Below are positions 13,742 through 21,032 of a DNA stretch of 21,848 bases, piece after piece. The position numbers and the translations under genes were made by a program. Location: positions 1 through 21,848 of IMG/VR virus record IMGVR_UViG_3300017739_000135, one strand, 5' to 3'. This DNA is from a virus. Under the pieces are notes generated by a model, which ran no database searches, was not told where the DNA came from, and worked only from the letters and a program-made list of their open reading frames with translations. Positions within the stretch are counted from its first letter, which is position 1; the number at the start of each line of letters is the position of its first letter.

Positions 13742-15277
13742 ATGCACGAGAATACTTCTTGCGCCAAGCGTTACTATAAACTTGCGGCTGACAGGGAGAT
13801 TTATCTTGACCGGGCTAGAGAGTGTTCAGAATTAACTCTTCCGGCCTTAGTTACACCTGAAGGCTTTAGCTCTGCTACAGACCTTTATCAACCTTTCCAA
13901 AGCATAGGCGCACGGGGTGTCAACAATCTGGCATCTAAGCTTATGCTTTTACTTTTCCCCCCGAACTCCCCGTTCTTCCGTCTGTCAATGGACACAAAGA
14001 CCAAACAGGAACTAGACGGTAACGGTGAGCTACGGGCAGAAATAGAACAGGGACTTGCTGGTATTGAACGAGAAGTCATGGGCGAAATAGAAGCCCGTGC
14101 CCTGAGAGTACACGTATTTGAAGCTCTCAAGCACCTGATTGTTTCTGGAAACGTACTTATACATCTCCCTAAAAATGGTGGGCTACGGGTATTCCCGTTG
14201 TCTAGCTACGTCACAAAGCGTGACCCACAGGGGGAACTACTTGAGGTTATCCTTGAAGAGAAAGTGTCACCAAGGGCACTACCTGAAGGCATCGACAATA
14301 TAGATTACACAGGCGATGAAGACCTCAAGATTTACACAAAAATTTATAGAGAAAATTCTGATTACTATTACGTCTATCAGGAAGTCGAGGGACAAGTAGT
14401 CCCCGGCTCTGATGGGCGATACAAGAAAGAACTGATGCCGTGGATTGCTCTGCGGATGGTTCACTTGGACGGTGAAAACTACGGACGCTCTTTCGTGGAA
14501 GAGTATCTGGGTGACCTCAAGTCATTAGAAGGCTTGATGGAAGCGTTGGTAAGCTCTGCCGCCGCCAGCGCAAAGCTAGTATTTATGGTGCGTCCTAATG
14601 CCAGTGTCCGAAGAACTGACCTTGCTAAATCAAAAAACGGTGATGTCATTCTAGGTGACCCTAACGATGTACGGGTATTACAAACGGAAAAGTACCCAGA
14701 TATGCGTGTTGTCCTAGAGACAGTCCAGCGAATCGAAGATCGTCTTTCTTATGCGTTTCTTCTCAACACCGCCATCCAGCGTAAAGCTGACCGGGTAACG
14801 GCTGAAGAGATACGCTATATGGCACAGGAACTAGAGACTGCCCTTGGTGGTGTCTACTCAATCCTGTCACAAGAAATGCAGTTACCTGTAGTCAACATAT
14901 TGATGGACAGGATGTCTGCATCTAAGAAAATTCCTAAGTTGCCAAAGGGCACAGTCACCCCTGTCATTGTAACAGGTGTGGAAGCACTAGGCCGTGGAAA
15001 TGACCTAAACAAAATCAGGGCATATGTAACAGACCTTGTGCAACTAGCACAGGCGAACCCTGCAACCCTTCAACAAATTAACTTCGGTGACCTTGTAGCA
15101 CGACTCGCTACAGGACATGGCATTGATACGATTGGCCTCATCAAGACTGAGCAAGAGATGCAAGCAGAAATGGAACAGCAAGCTCAAGCACAGCAACAGA
15201 TGATGATACAAGAAACAATGAAGGATGCCGCACCCGGAGTGATAAAAGAAGCTGTCAAACAGCAACAGGTAAATTAA
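13742..15277 (+). CDS. Head-tail connector (portal) protein, T7 gp8-like
   Basis: The product is 511 aa (T7 gp8 is 536). Family features include the N-terminal RYYKLAADREIYLDRARECSELTLPAL, the QSIGARGVNNLASKLMLLLFPPNSPFF block (about 52-78) and YVTKRDPQGELLEVILEEKVSP. LNTAIQRKADRVTAEEIRYMAQELETALGGVYSILSQE (about 340-378) follows, and a Gln/Met/Ala-rich helix ends in VKQQQVN. The protein forms the dodecameric ring at the capsid vertex through which DNA passes and to which the tail tube attaches. AGGGA at 13730-13734 lies 7 nt before the ATG. Its TAA overlaps the ATG of the next small gene. Confidence 0.96.
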   Translation: MHENTSCAKRYYKLAADREIYLDRARECSELTLPALVTPEGFSSATDLYQPFQSIGARGVNNLASKLMLLLFPPNSPFFRLSMDTKTKQELDGNGELRAEIEQGLAGIEREVMGEIEARALRVHVFEALKHLIVSGNVLIHLPKNGGLRVFPLSSYVTKRDPQGELLEVILEEKVSPRALPEGIDNIDYTGDEDLKIYTKIYRENSDYYYVYQEVEGQVVPGSDGRYKKELMPWIALRMVHLDGENYGRSFVEEYLGDLKSLEGLMEALVSSAAASAKLVFMVRPNASVRRTDLAKSKNGDVILGDPNDVRVLQTEKYPDMRVVLETVQRIEDRLSYAFLLNTAIQRKADRVTAEEIRYMAQELETALGGVYSILSQEMQLPVVNILMDRMSASKKIPKLPKGTVTPVIVTGVEALGRGNDLNKIRAYVTDLVQLAQANPATLQQINFGDLVARLATGHGIDTIGLIKTEQEMQAEMEQQAQAQQQMMIQETMKDAAPGVIKEAVKQQQVN

Positions 15278-15435
15278 TGACTACACCCAAGATGACCTTG
15301 AAGAACGATAACCCAAAGGAAACTAAGGTAAAAAAGCCTGAGTATCCAGAGTGGCCGGGACGAGATAAAGCCGAAGCTGGTGTCAAGTACATCAACAAAA
15401 AAGGTAATATCATCCAGTTGGGGAGTTCTAAGTAA
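15277..15435 (+). CDS. 52-aa basic small protein between portal and scaffold
   Basis: ATG 15277 overlaps the portal stop (TAATG) and its own TAA overlaps the scaffold ATG (TAATG), so the gene fills the interval exactly, which argues that it is real. The peptide is lysine-rich at the N-terminus (MTTPKMTLKNDNPKETKVKK), then has EYPEWPGRDKAEAGVKYIN and ends IIQLGSSK. I do not recognise a domain. Being translated between connector and scaffold, it could be a minor morphogenesis factor, but that rests on position alone. Confidence 0.7.
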   Translation: MTTPKMTLKNDNPKETKVKKPEYPEWPGRDKAEAGVKYINKKGNIIQLGSSK

Positions 15436-16169
15436 TGGCTGAAACTCAAACCGTACAGGTAGATGGAAATGTCACAGGCTCTGAAGCACCAGTACCAGAA
15501 GTTAGTGAAGACCGTCCAGAATGGTTACCAGAAAAGTTTAAGTCTCCTGAAGAACTTGCAAAATCATATACTGAGTTGGAAAAACAATTCACTCAAAGCC
15601 GCCAAAGTTCTGATACAGATGCTACTGAATCATCTGAACCAGAAGCTACAGCGGATGCTAGACAAGCTGTAGAGAACGCTGGCCTAGACTTTGAGTCACT
15701 CCAACAAGAGTTCTCAGACAACGGTAACTTATCTGACACAACTTATGCTGACCTACAGGCACGAGGCATCCCCAAAGAAATGGTGGATACCTACATTGAA
15801 GGTCAAAAATCATTAGCTACTGAATACCAGCAAGAACTATATGGTGTTGTTGGTGGTGAAGAGAGCTATGAACAGATGTCCGAATGGGCAACTGACAATC
15901 TGTCTGATGACGAGATTGACGCATTTAACGATGCGATTGTTTCAGGCAACATATCCCAAGCAAGACTAGCGATTGACGGTCTTGCATCAAGATACAGACA
16001 AAGCGGTAGCGCAGAACCAGCACTCGTTGGTGGCAAAGCTTCTTCCTCTGTAGAAATGTACGATAGCTGGGCACAAGTAACAAAGGACATGGCAAGTCCT
16101 GACTATAAGAAAGACCCTGCTTATCGTGACGCTGTGCAAAAGAAACTGGCACGGAGTAATCCTAAGTAA
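15435..16169 (+). CDS. Capsid assembly scaffolding protein, T7 gp9-like
   Basis: The product is 244 aa (T7 gp9 is 307). It is strongly acidic and polar with predicted long helices. The N-terminal RPEWLPEKFKSPEELAKSYTELEKQF (about 26-52) is a hallmark of podovirus scaffolds. A Ser/Asp/Glu-rich linker follows, and the C-terminal helix DPAYRDAVQKKLARSNPK carries the basic residues that usually contact the coat protein. GGGGAG at 15420-15425 precedes the ATG. The protein would guide procapsid assembly around the connector and then leave. Position between portal and major capsid confirms it. Confidence 0.93.
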   Translation: MAETQTVQVDGNVTGSEAPVPEVSEDRPEWLPEKFKSPEELAKSYTELEKQFTQSRQSSDTDATESSEPEATADARQAVENAGLDFESLQQEFSDNGNLSDTTYADLQARGIPKEMVDTYIEGQKSLATEYQQELYGVVGGEESYEQMSEWATDNLSDDEIDAFNDAIVSGNISQARLAIDGLASRYRQSGSAEPALVGGKASSSVEMYDSWAQVTKDMASPDYKKDPAYRDAVQKKLARSNPK

Positions 16170-16196
16170 CTTAACCAGCCTAGCAAGGCTGTTAGA
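16170..16196 (+). other. Hairpin downstream of the scaffold gene
   Basis: CAGCCT (16176-16181) and AGGCTG (16186-16191) form a 6-bp stem with an AGCA loop, extended by TAA/TTA around one bulged C. No T-run follows, so it is not a classical intrinsic terminator. It may be an RNA-processing or stability site between scaffold and capsid messages. Confidence 0.4.
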
Positions 16197-16237
16197 AAGT
16201 TATCTCTATCCAAGTAAACAGTTTGGCTCTCTGCGGA

Positions 16238-16255
16238 GAATACCCGTTCTTGTAG
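16238..16255 (+). promoter_or_regulatory. Possible third phage promoter before the capsid gene
   Basis: GAATACCCGTTCTTGTAG (16238-16255) keeps AATACCC, the 11-nt spacing and G at +1 with TA at -2/-1, but differs from the 15-mer at 4591 and 13186 in its middle part. It lies in a 141-bp gap before the capsid gene, where T7 has its strong phi10 promoter. This is the weakest of the three candidates. Confidence 0.45.
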
Positions 16256-16294
16256 AAGCGATTAGCAGAATAACACCCCATTTTTAATTTTAAC

Positions 16295-16310
16295 AATCGA
16301 GGAAACGATT
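16295..16310 (+). promoter_or_regulatory. Capsid ribosome-binding site displayed in a small hairpin loop
   Basis: AATCG (16295-16299) pairs with CGATT (16306-16310), leaving AGGAAA in the loop directly before ATG 16311. The Shine-Dalgarno bases would stay unpaired, which could favour high initiation for the most abundant structural protein. A 5-bp stem is short, so this is suggestive only. Confidence 0.4.
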
Positions 16311-17264
16311 ATGGCAAACGCTAACGTATCCGAAATTGGTAAGGTAAATAATACAGGTACTGCTGATGCCCTCTTTTTAAAGGTGTTCGCAGGAGAAGTC
16401 CTTACCAGTTTTGAGCAAACTACTGTGACTGCTGACAAGCACATGGTTCGTACCATTGCAAACGGCAAGTCTGCACAGTTCCCCGTGATGGGACGCAGTG
16501 AAGCGGCTTATCACACACCGGGTAATGAAATTACTGGCACAGATGTCAACCACAACGAGAAGGTCATCACAATCAATGACCTGTTGATTTCAAGCCACTT
16601 CATTGCAAACATTGACGAAGCTAAGAACCACTACGATGTGCGTTCAGTCTACTCATCTGAGATGGGACGGGCACTTGCTTTCCAGATGGACAAGCACGTT
16701 CTCCAGACTATGCTTCAAGCCGCCGCCGCTACAGCTAACGTAGCTGACTCAGGTTATGCGGCTGGTACAATCATCACAAGTGCCAACTCTGGCACAACAG
16801 CCTCTGCACTGATTACTGCACTGTATGATGCCGCTGAAGCTATGGATGATGCCTACGTACCATCTGAAGGCCGCTGTGCTTTCTTGAAGCCAGAGCAATA
16901 CTACTTGCTCGCTAACGCTTCTAACGCAATCAACGTAGACTTCTCAGGTCAAGGCTCTATCGCTACTGGTCAAGTACCACAGCTTGCTGGCATTAACCTG
17001 ATTAAGACCCCTCATCTGCCAACTGGTAACATTACTGGTACTGGCGTTGATGCTGGTGGTGCTGGTTCAGCACAGGCTATTGATGCGTCCAACACAACTG
17101 CCATCGTCACACACCCATCTGCTGTGGGTACAGTGAAGCTGATGGACTTGGCTGTCGAGTCAGAATACGACATTCGCCGCCAAGGCACACTCATGGTAGC
17201 AAAATATGCTATGGGTCACGGCGTGTTGCGTCCAGAAGCGGCTGTTCAAATTCAGTCTGCTTAA
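16311..17264 (+). CDS. Major capsid protein, T7 gp10A-like
   Basis: The product is 317 aa (T7 gp10A is 345), HK97-fold family. Recognisable blocks are ADALFLKVFAGEVLTSFEQTT (about 19-39), the SAQFPVMGRSEAAYHTPG region (about 55-72) and ITINDLLISSHFIANIDEAKNHYDVR. Others are MGRALAFQMDKHVLQTMLQAA and the C-terminal VESEYDIRRQGTLMVAKYAMGHGVLRPEAAVQI. It would assemble around the scaffold into the icosahedral shell. No frameshift signal producing a longer minor form, as in T7 10B, is evident, and a terminator follows within 10 nt of the stop. A dedicated leader with a possible promoter and an exposed ribosome-binding site precedes it. Confidence 0.97.
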   Translation: MANANVSEIGKVNNTGTADALFLKVFAGEVLTSFEQTTVTADKHMVRTIANGKSAQFPVMGRSEAAYHTPGNEITGTDVNHNEKVITINDLLISSHFIANIDEAKNHYDVRSVYSSEMGRALAFQMDKHVLQTMLQAAAATANVADSGYAAGTIITSANSGTTASALITALYDAAEAMDDAYVPSEGRCAFLKPEQYYLLANASNAINVDFSGQGSIATGQVPQLAGINLIKTPHLPTGNITGTGVDAGGAGSAQAIDASNTTAIVTHPSAVGTVKLMDLAVESEYDIRRQGTLMVAKYAMGHGVLRPEAAVQIQSA

Positions 17265-17271
17265 TCTCTCT

Positions 17272-17306
17272 AGCGGAGGCTCTTTCGGGGGCTTCCGCTT
17301 TTTTTT
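17272..17306 (+). terminator. Intrinsic terminator after the capsid gene
   Basis: AGCGGAGGCTC (17272-17282) pairs with GGGCTTCCGCT (17289-17299) in a GC-rich 11-bp stem with two G-U pairs and a TTTCGG-type loop. Eight Ts follow (17299-17306). T7 has its main terminator T-phi at the same place, after gene 10. Partial read-through would let tail genes be expressed at a lower level than capsid. Confidence 0.9.
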
Positions 17307-17326
17307 ACTTTTGAGGAATTATCATC

Positions 17327-17935
17327 ATGGCTATTACACCTACCTCTAAACTAGAGGCTGTAAACATTATGTTAAGTGCCATCGGTGAGTCTCCCGTTTC
17401 CAGTTTGAATAACCCCTCTCTGGTAGATGTGTCACTCGCAGAGTCTATTATTGATGAGACATCGGTGGATATACAGACACAAGGGTTGCACTGTAATACA
17501 GAAGTAAACTTTCCGCTTACACCAGATGTTAATGGTGAGATTATTGTTCCTACTAACTGTGTCCGTATTGATACCACTGAAACATCAGCAGACATTGATG
17601 TAACACAGCGTGGCACTCGCTTGTATGACAAGAAAGAACGTAGCTACACATCTTTTACAGGCACATTAAAAGTAGAGATGGTGTTGCTGTTAGACTTTAC
17701 AGACTTACCACAGCACGTTAGACGCTACATTACAGTCAAAGCCGCCAGACGCTTTCAGGCCAGATTCATGGGGTCTCAGCAGTTAGGTGGATTTACAGAA
17801 ATGGATGAGCGTGAGTCGCTGATACAATTTGAACGTGCAGAGAAGCTAAACGAAGACAACAACATTCTGTCAGACAACTTCGACACTTATAAGATTCTAT
17901 CCAGAGGTTCGCCTCGCAGAGCAGTAAGGTTCTAA
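17327..17935 (+). CDS. Tail tubular protein A, T7 gp11-like
   Basis: The product is 202 aa (T7 gp11 is 196). The N-terminus SKLEAVNIMLSAIGESPVSSL is the classic start of the family, followed by LAESIIDETSVDIQTQG and, near residue 100, GTRLYDKKERSYTS. The C-terminal helix VRRYITVKAARRFQARFMGS (about 128-147) is also conserved. The protein forms the upper tail ring docking to the portal. GAGGAA upstream of the ATG is the ribosome-binding site, and the gene is the first after the capsid terminator, so it depends on read-through or an unseen promoter. Confidence 0.95.
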   Translation: MAITPTSKLEAVNIMLSAIGESPVSSLNNPSLVDVSLAESIIDETSVDIQTQGLHCNTEVNFPLTPDVNGEIIVPTNCVRIDTTETSADIDVTQRGTRLYDKKERSYTSFTGTLKVEMVLLLDFTDLPQHVRRYITVKAARRFQARFMGSQQLGGFTEMDERESLIQFERAEKLNEDNNILSDNFDTYKILSRGSPRRAVRF

Positions 17936-17937
17936 TT

Positions 17938-20025
17938 ATGCCGCTAGTTTCTACCAGTATTCCTAATCTACTTAATGGTATTAGCCAACAGCCATCCCCA
18001 TTGAGACAGGTAACACAGGGAGAAACTCAGATTAACGCATTGTCCTCTGTGATTGATGGGTTGATTAAACGCCCAGCTACAGAACACATTGCGAAACTAC
18101 AGAACACTTCACTAGCAACTGCGGCTATCCATGTGATTAACCGTGGGGTTGACCAGCGGCACGTTATGATTGTCACATCAGACGGAAGCACCGCTACACT
18201 AGATGTGTATGACATTGACGGTAACACGATGAATGTGAATAACTTCTCATCGACTAGAATTTCATACTTAGTATGTAACAACCCTGCACAAGACCTAAAG
18301 TTTCTGACTGTCGCTGACTTTACATTTATCGTAAATACGACAAAAACAGTCGTTGCCAGTACAGCACAGTCTCCCGGCACATTGCAGTCAGCCAAAAAAC
18401 AAGAGTTTGGTGACCTACCTACAAACGCAAGTGTTGGTCAGATATTTGAGGTGGTTGGTGATGATGGTAACGCCTTTGACAATTATTATGTAAAGGCACT
18501 GTCAGCAGACACCTATGAGGAAACGCTGAAGCCGGGTGAGTTATATGCTCTTGATAGCATGACTATGCCCCTAAAGTTAGTACCTTCGTTTAATAATTCA
18601 CTTGTCACATCAACCAATCCATTAGGCTTAGAGTTTACAATAGACCATATCCAATGGATTAACAGGATTGCTGGTGACACAGACAGCGCACCTTTCCCGT
18701 CTTTTGTAGACAACAAAATATCTAACATCTTCTTCTATAAGAACCGTCTAGGTTTCTTGTCAGATGAAAATGTGGTGATGTCAGCGGCTGGTGACTTCTT
18801 TAGGTTCTTTCCTAAGACTGTCACAACTATCCTACAGGACAGCCCCATAGATGTATCTGTCAGTCATACTAAGGTGTCGCTACTGAAACACGCTATCGCC
18901 TTTAATGACTCGCTTACCATCTTCTCTGATGGCACACAGTTTACAATCGACAATCGTGGCAACCTAACGCCACAGACAATATCAATTATTCCTAGTACAG
19001 AGTTTGAGAATGACTCTACAGTTGCCCCTGTGGGTGCTGGTAACTTTCTCTATTTTGCATCCAAGAAGGGTGACTTCTCTAGTATCAGGGAATACTTCAT
19101 CCAATCAGATACCGTTATCTCTGATGCGATGGAAGTTACAGGACACGTTCCTAAATACATACCAAAGAATATTGCAAAGCTAGAAGCCTCTAGTAACGAA
19201 GACATACTTATATGCCTATCCAAAGACAACCAACAGAAACTATATGTTTACAAGTGGTACACAGACGGTAGACAAAAGCTACAGTCAAGCTGGTCAGAAT
19301 GGGAGATGTCTACAGGCTCAACTATTCTCGACATTGAGATTATTGAGAACACTCTGTATCTCGTTATTAGCCGTTCTGATGGCGTGTTCCTTGAGTCTGT
19401 TGACCTACAGTACCTAGAAGATACTGGCCTTACATTTCATGTACGGGCTGACAGGAAGACCCCACTGACAGGTACTTACGATAGCGCAACCAACACAACC
19501 ACATGGACGCTTCCCTATCAGTATACCGGGGATGTGATTGCGGTTAAGTCGGGTAGCTGGCCTACACGTAAAGGTGTGGACATTACAACAACCAGACCCA
19601 CAAACACCACAGTTGCCGCTATAGGAGACTACAGTGCCCATTCCGTCATCATAGGCATACCCTACACAATGACCTATGAGTTCTCTACACAGCACGTTAG
19701 AGAGAAGGACGGAAAGCAGTCTGTGCAGTCTGGTAGGCTACAGCTTAGAACCATGCGAGTGAACTATGAGGACACAGGGTTCTTCAAGGTTGAGGTAACG
19801 CCAGAGGCGAGGACATCATACGAGTACGAATTTACTGGTGTGATTCTGAACCAAGCTAGTTCAACAATCGAGGATGTCATCTTATCTGATGGCACATTCC
19901 GTTTCCCTGTTCAGTCTAAGAACGACAGAGTTATAATCAAAATACTCTCCGATAGTTACCTTCCCTGCGCCATCCAGAACGCAGAATGGGAAGGTTTCTA
20001 CACAATCAGGTCACAGAGAATTTAA
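17938..20025 (+). CDS. Tail tubular protein B, T7 gp12-like
   Basis: The product is 695 aa (T7 gp12 is 794). The N-terminus PLVSTSIPNLLNGISQQPSPLR and TQGETQINALSSVIDGLIKRPATEH is diagnostic of the family. Central motifs such as FFYKNRLGFLSDENVVMSAAGDFFRFFPKT (about 262-291) and SDGTQFTIDN also match. The rest is beta-rich, in keeping with the beta-propeller nozzle seen in T7. It would form the lower tail tube that carries fibres and contacts the host. The start lies 2 nt after the gp11-like stop. The stop TAA overlaps the next ATG. Confidence 0.96.
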   Translation: MPLVSTSIPNLLNGISQQPSPLRQVTQGETQINALSSVIDGLIKRPATEHIAKLQNTSLATAAIHVINRGVDQRHVMIVTSDGSTATLDVYDIDGNTMNVNNFSSTRISYLVCNNPAQDLKFLTVADFTFIVNTTKTVVASTAQSPGTLQSAKKQEFGDLPTNASVGQIFEVVGDDGNAFDNYYVKALSADTYEETLKPGELYALDSMTMPLKLVPSFNNSLVTSTNPLGLEFTIDHIQWINRIAGDTDSAPFPSFVDNKISNIFFYKNRLGFLSDENVVMSAAGDFFRFFPKTVTTILQDSPIDVSVSHTKVSLLKHAIAFNDSLTIFSDGTQFTIDNRGNLTPQTISIIPSTEFENDSTVAPVGAGNFLYFASKKGDFSSIREYFIQSDTVISDAMEVTGHVPKYIPKNIAKLEASSNEDILICLSKDNQQKLYVYKWYTDGRQKLQSSWSEWEMSTGSTILDIEIIENTLYLVISRSDGVFLESVDLQYLEDTGLTFHVRADRKTPLTGTYDSATNTTTWTLPYQYTGDVIAVKSGSWPTRKGVDITTTRPTNTTVAAIGDYSAHSVIIGIPYTMTYEFSTQHVREKDGKQSVQSGRLQLRTMRVNYEDTGFFKVEVTPEARTSYEYEFTGVILNQASSTIEDVILSDGTFRFPVQSKNDRVIIKILSDSYLPCAIQNAEWEGFYTIRSQRI

Positions 20026-20483
20026 TGATTAAGATGGTAGATGCTCATCCTATGGATGCAGTCTACCTAGCCCCAAGGCTGAGAGCTATAGATGCCCTTG
20101 AGGTTAGGTGTACAGGTAAGACTCCTGAAGAAAGCCTGATGATAGGCTTTGATTTAGTACGAGCAAAGGTGCTGTCTGCACTAAACAGTGACGAAGAAGT
20201 TGTTGCTATGTGTGGCGTATCAGAGTCACCACAGAACCCCAAAGCTGGGGTGATATGGTTGCTTGCCTCAGACAAATTTGATGAGCATAAGAAAGACTTT
20301 CTCACTGTTTGCAAGCCTGTGATAGAAGAGCTATCAGAGGGTTACCAGTATGTCTATAACCTAGTCCACATCAACAACACTAAAAGCATTAGGTGGTTGG
20401 AGTGGTATGGGTTTACTGTCGAGAAGCACAAAACCTACGAACAGGGTGGGGAAGATTTTTATTTATTAGTTAAGGAAACATAA
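20025..20483 (+). CDS. T7 gp13-like internal virion protein with acetyltransferase-like fold
   Basis: From ATG 20025 (TAATG overlap) the product is 152 aa (T7 gp13 is 138). The C-terminal YNLVHINNTKSIRWLEWYGF and the DFYLLVK end align with T7 gp13's WNYVWVGNTSHIRFLKTIGA and its terminal strand. The 'N-x-x-x-x-R-x-L-x-x-x-G-F' pattern is that of GNAT proteins, which fits reports that gp13-type proteins keep a GNAT-like fold. Its position between the tail tube and gp14-like genes matches T7. It is needed for virion morphogenesis in T7; catalytic activity is doubtful. Confidence 0.82.
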   Translation: MIKMVDAHPMDAVYLAPRLRAIDALEVRCTGKTPEESLMIGFDLVRAKVLSALNSDEEVVAMCGVSESPQNPKAGVIWLLASDKFDEHKKDFLTVCKPVIEELSEGYQYVYNLVHINNTKSIRWLEWYGFTVEKHKTYEQGGEDFYLLVKET

Positions 20484-20485
20484 CG

Positions 20486-21022
20486 ATGTGTACAGCTAGT
20501 TCAGCCGCTTCCGCAGGGTTATCAATCGGTAGTCAGTATGGTGCGGCAAAGGGTGAAGAACGGTTTACAAACTTGCAACGAGGCGCACTGACAGACTCTG
20601 CCAAGGATGCCTACGCATTTGATAAGAAACAAATCCTAAGAAATCAAAAGCAAGTAAATAAGCAGTTCTCTCAGAAACAAGTTGATACACGCATTAGAGC
20701 TATGGAACTGGAAGCCGCCGCTAATGTGATGTCTGGTGAAGGCGGTGTAGGGGGTATCTCTGTAAGCCGCCTTATGAGAGACGTTAAGGGACAAGAAGGC
20801 AAAGCCAATGTCCGTATGGGTAACGACTTTGAAGCCGCCCAACAGTCTCTACAAGATAGAGGTGAGGTTGCGGCTATGAAACTGAAAAGAACAATGATGT
20901 CTCTGCCCATCCCTGCACAGCCTAATCTTATGGGGATAGCTGTAGGTGCGGCTGTGAATAATATTCCAGATTCATACATGACAAAGATTGATGATTACTT
21001 TAATACCCTTGGGTCTGACTAG
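20486..21022 (+). CDS. T7 gp14-like internal virion protein B
   Basis: The product is 178 aa (T7 gp14 is 196). Like gp14 it starts with MC followed by an alanine/serine-rich small-residue segment (ASSAASAGLSIGSQYGAA), a possible membrane-active part. Long helices follow (KKQILRNQKQVNKQFSQKQ, RIRAMELEAAANVMSGEGG, VSRLMRDVKGQEGKANVRM). A C-terminal segment, PNLMGIAVGAAVNNIPDS, is mildly hydrophobic. In T7, gp14 leaves the head first and forms the outer-membrane pore for DNA entry. AAGGAAA upstream serves as ribosome-binding site. Assignment rests on order, start motif and helical make-up. Confidence 0.8.
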   Translation: MCTASSAASAGLSIGSQYGAAKGEERFTNLQRGALTDSAKDAYAFDKKQILRNQKQVNKQFSQKQVDTRIRAMELEAAANVMSGEGGVGGISVSRLMRDVKGQEGKANVRMGNDFEAAQQSLQDRGEVAAMKLKRTMMSLPIPAQPNLMGIAVGAAVNNIPDSYMTKIDDYFNTLGSD

Positions 21023-21032
21023 GAGATGAGGC

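Noticed and set aside
16262-20842. Open frames on the minus strand, such as those opposite capsid, tail and gp14-like genes
   Set aside because: They mirror strongly supported + strand genes, carry no recognisable domains and have low-complexity Ser/Cys-rich translations typical of antisense frames.
20999-21022. TTTAATACCCTTGGGTCTGAC before the gp15-like gene as a promoter
   Set aside because: It encodes the end of the gp14-like protein, and the positions near the start do not resemble the two exact copies. Chance similarity cannot be excluded, so it is not listed.
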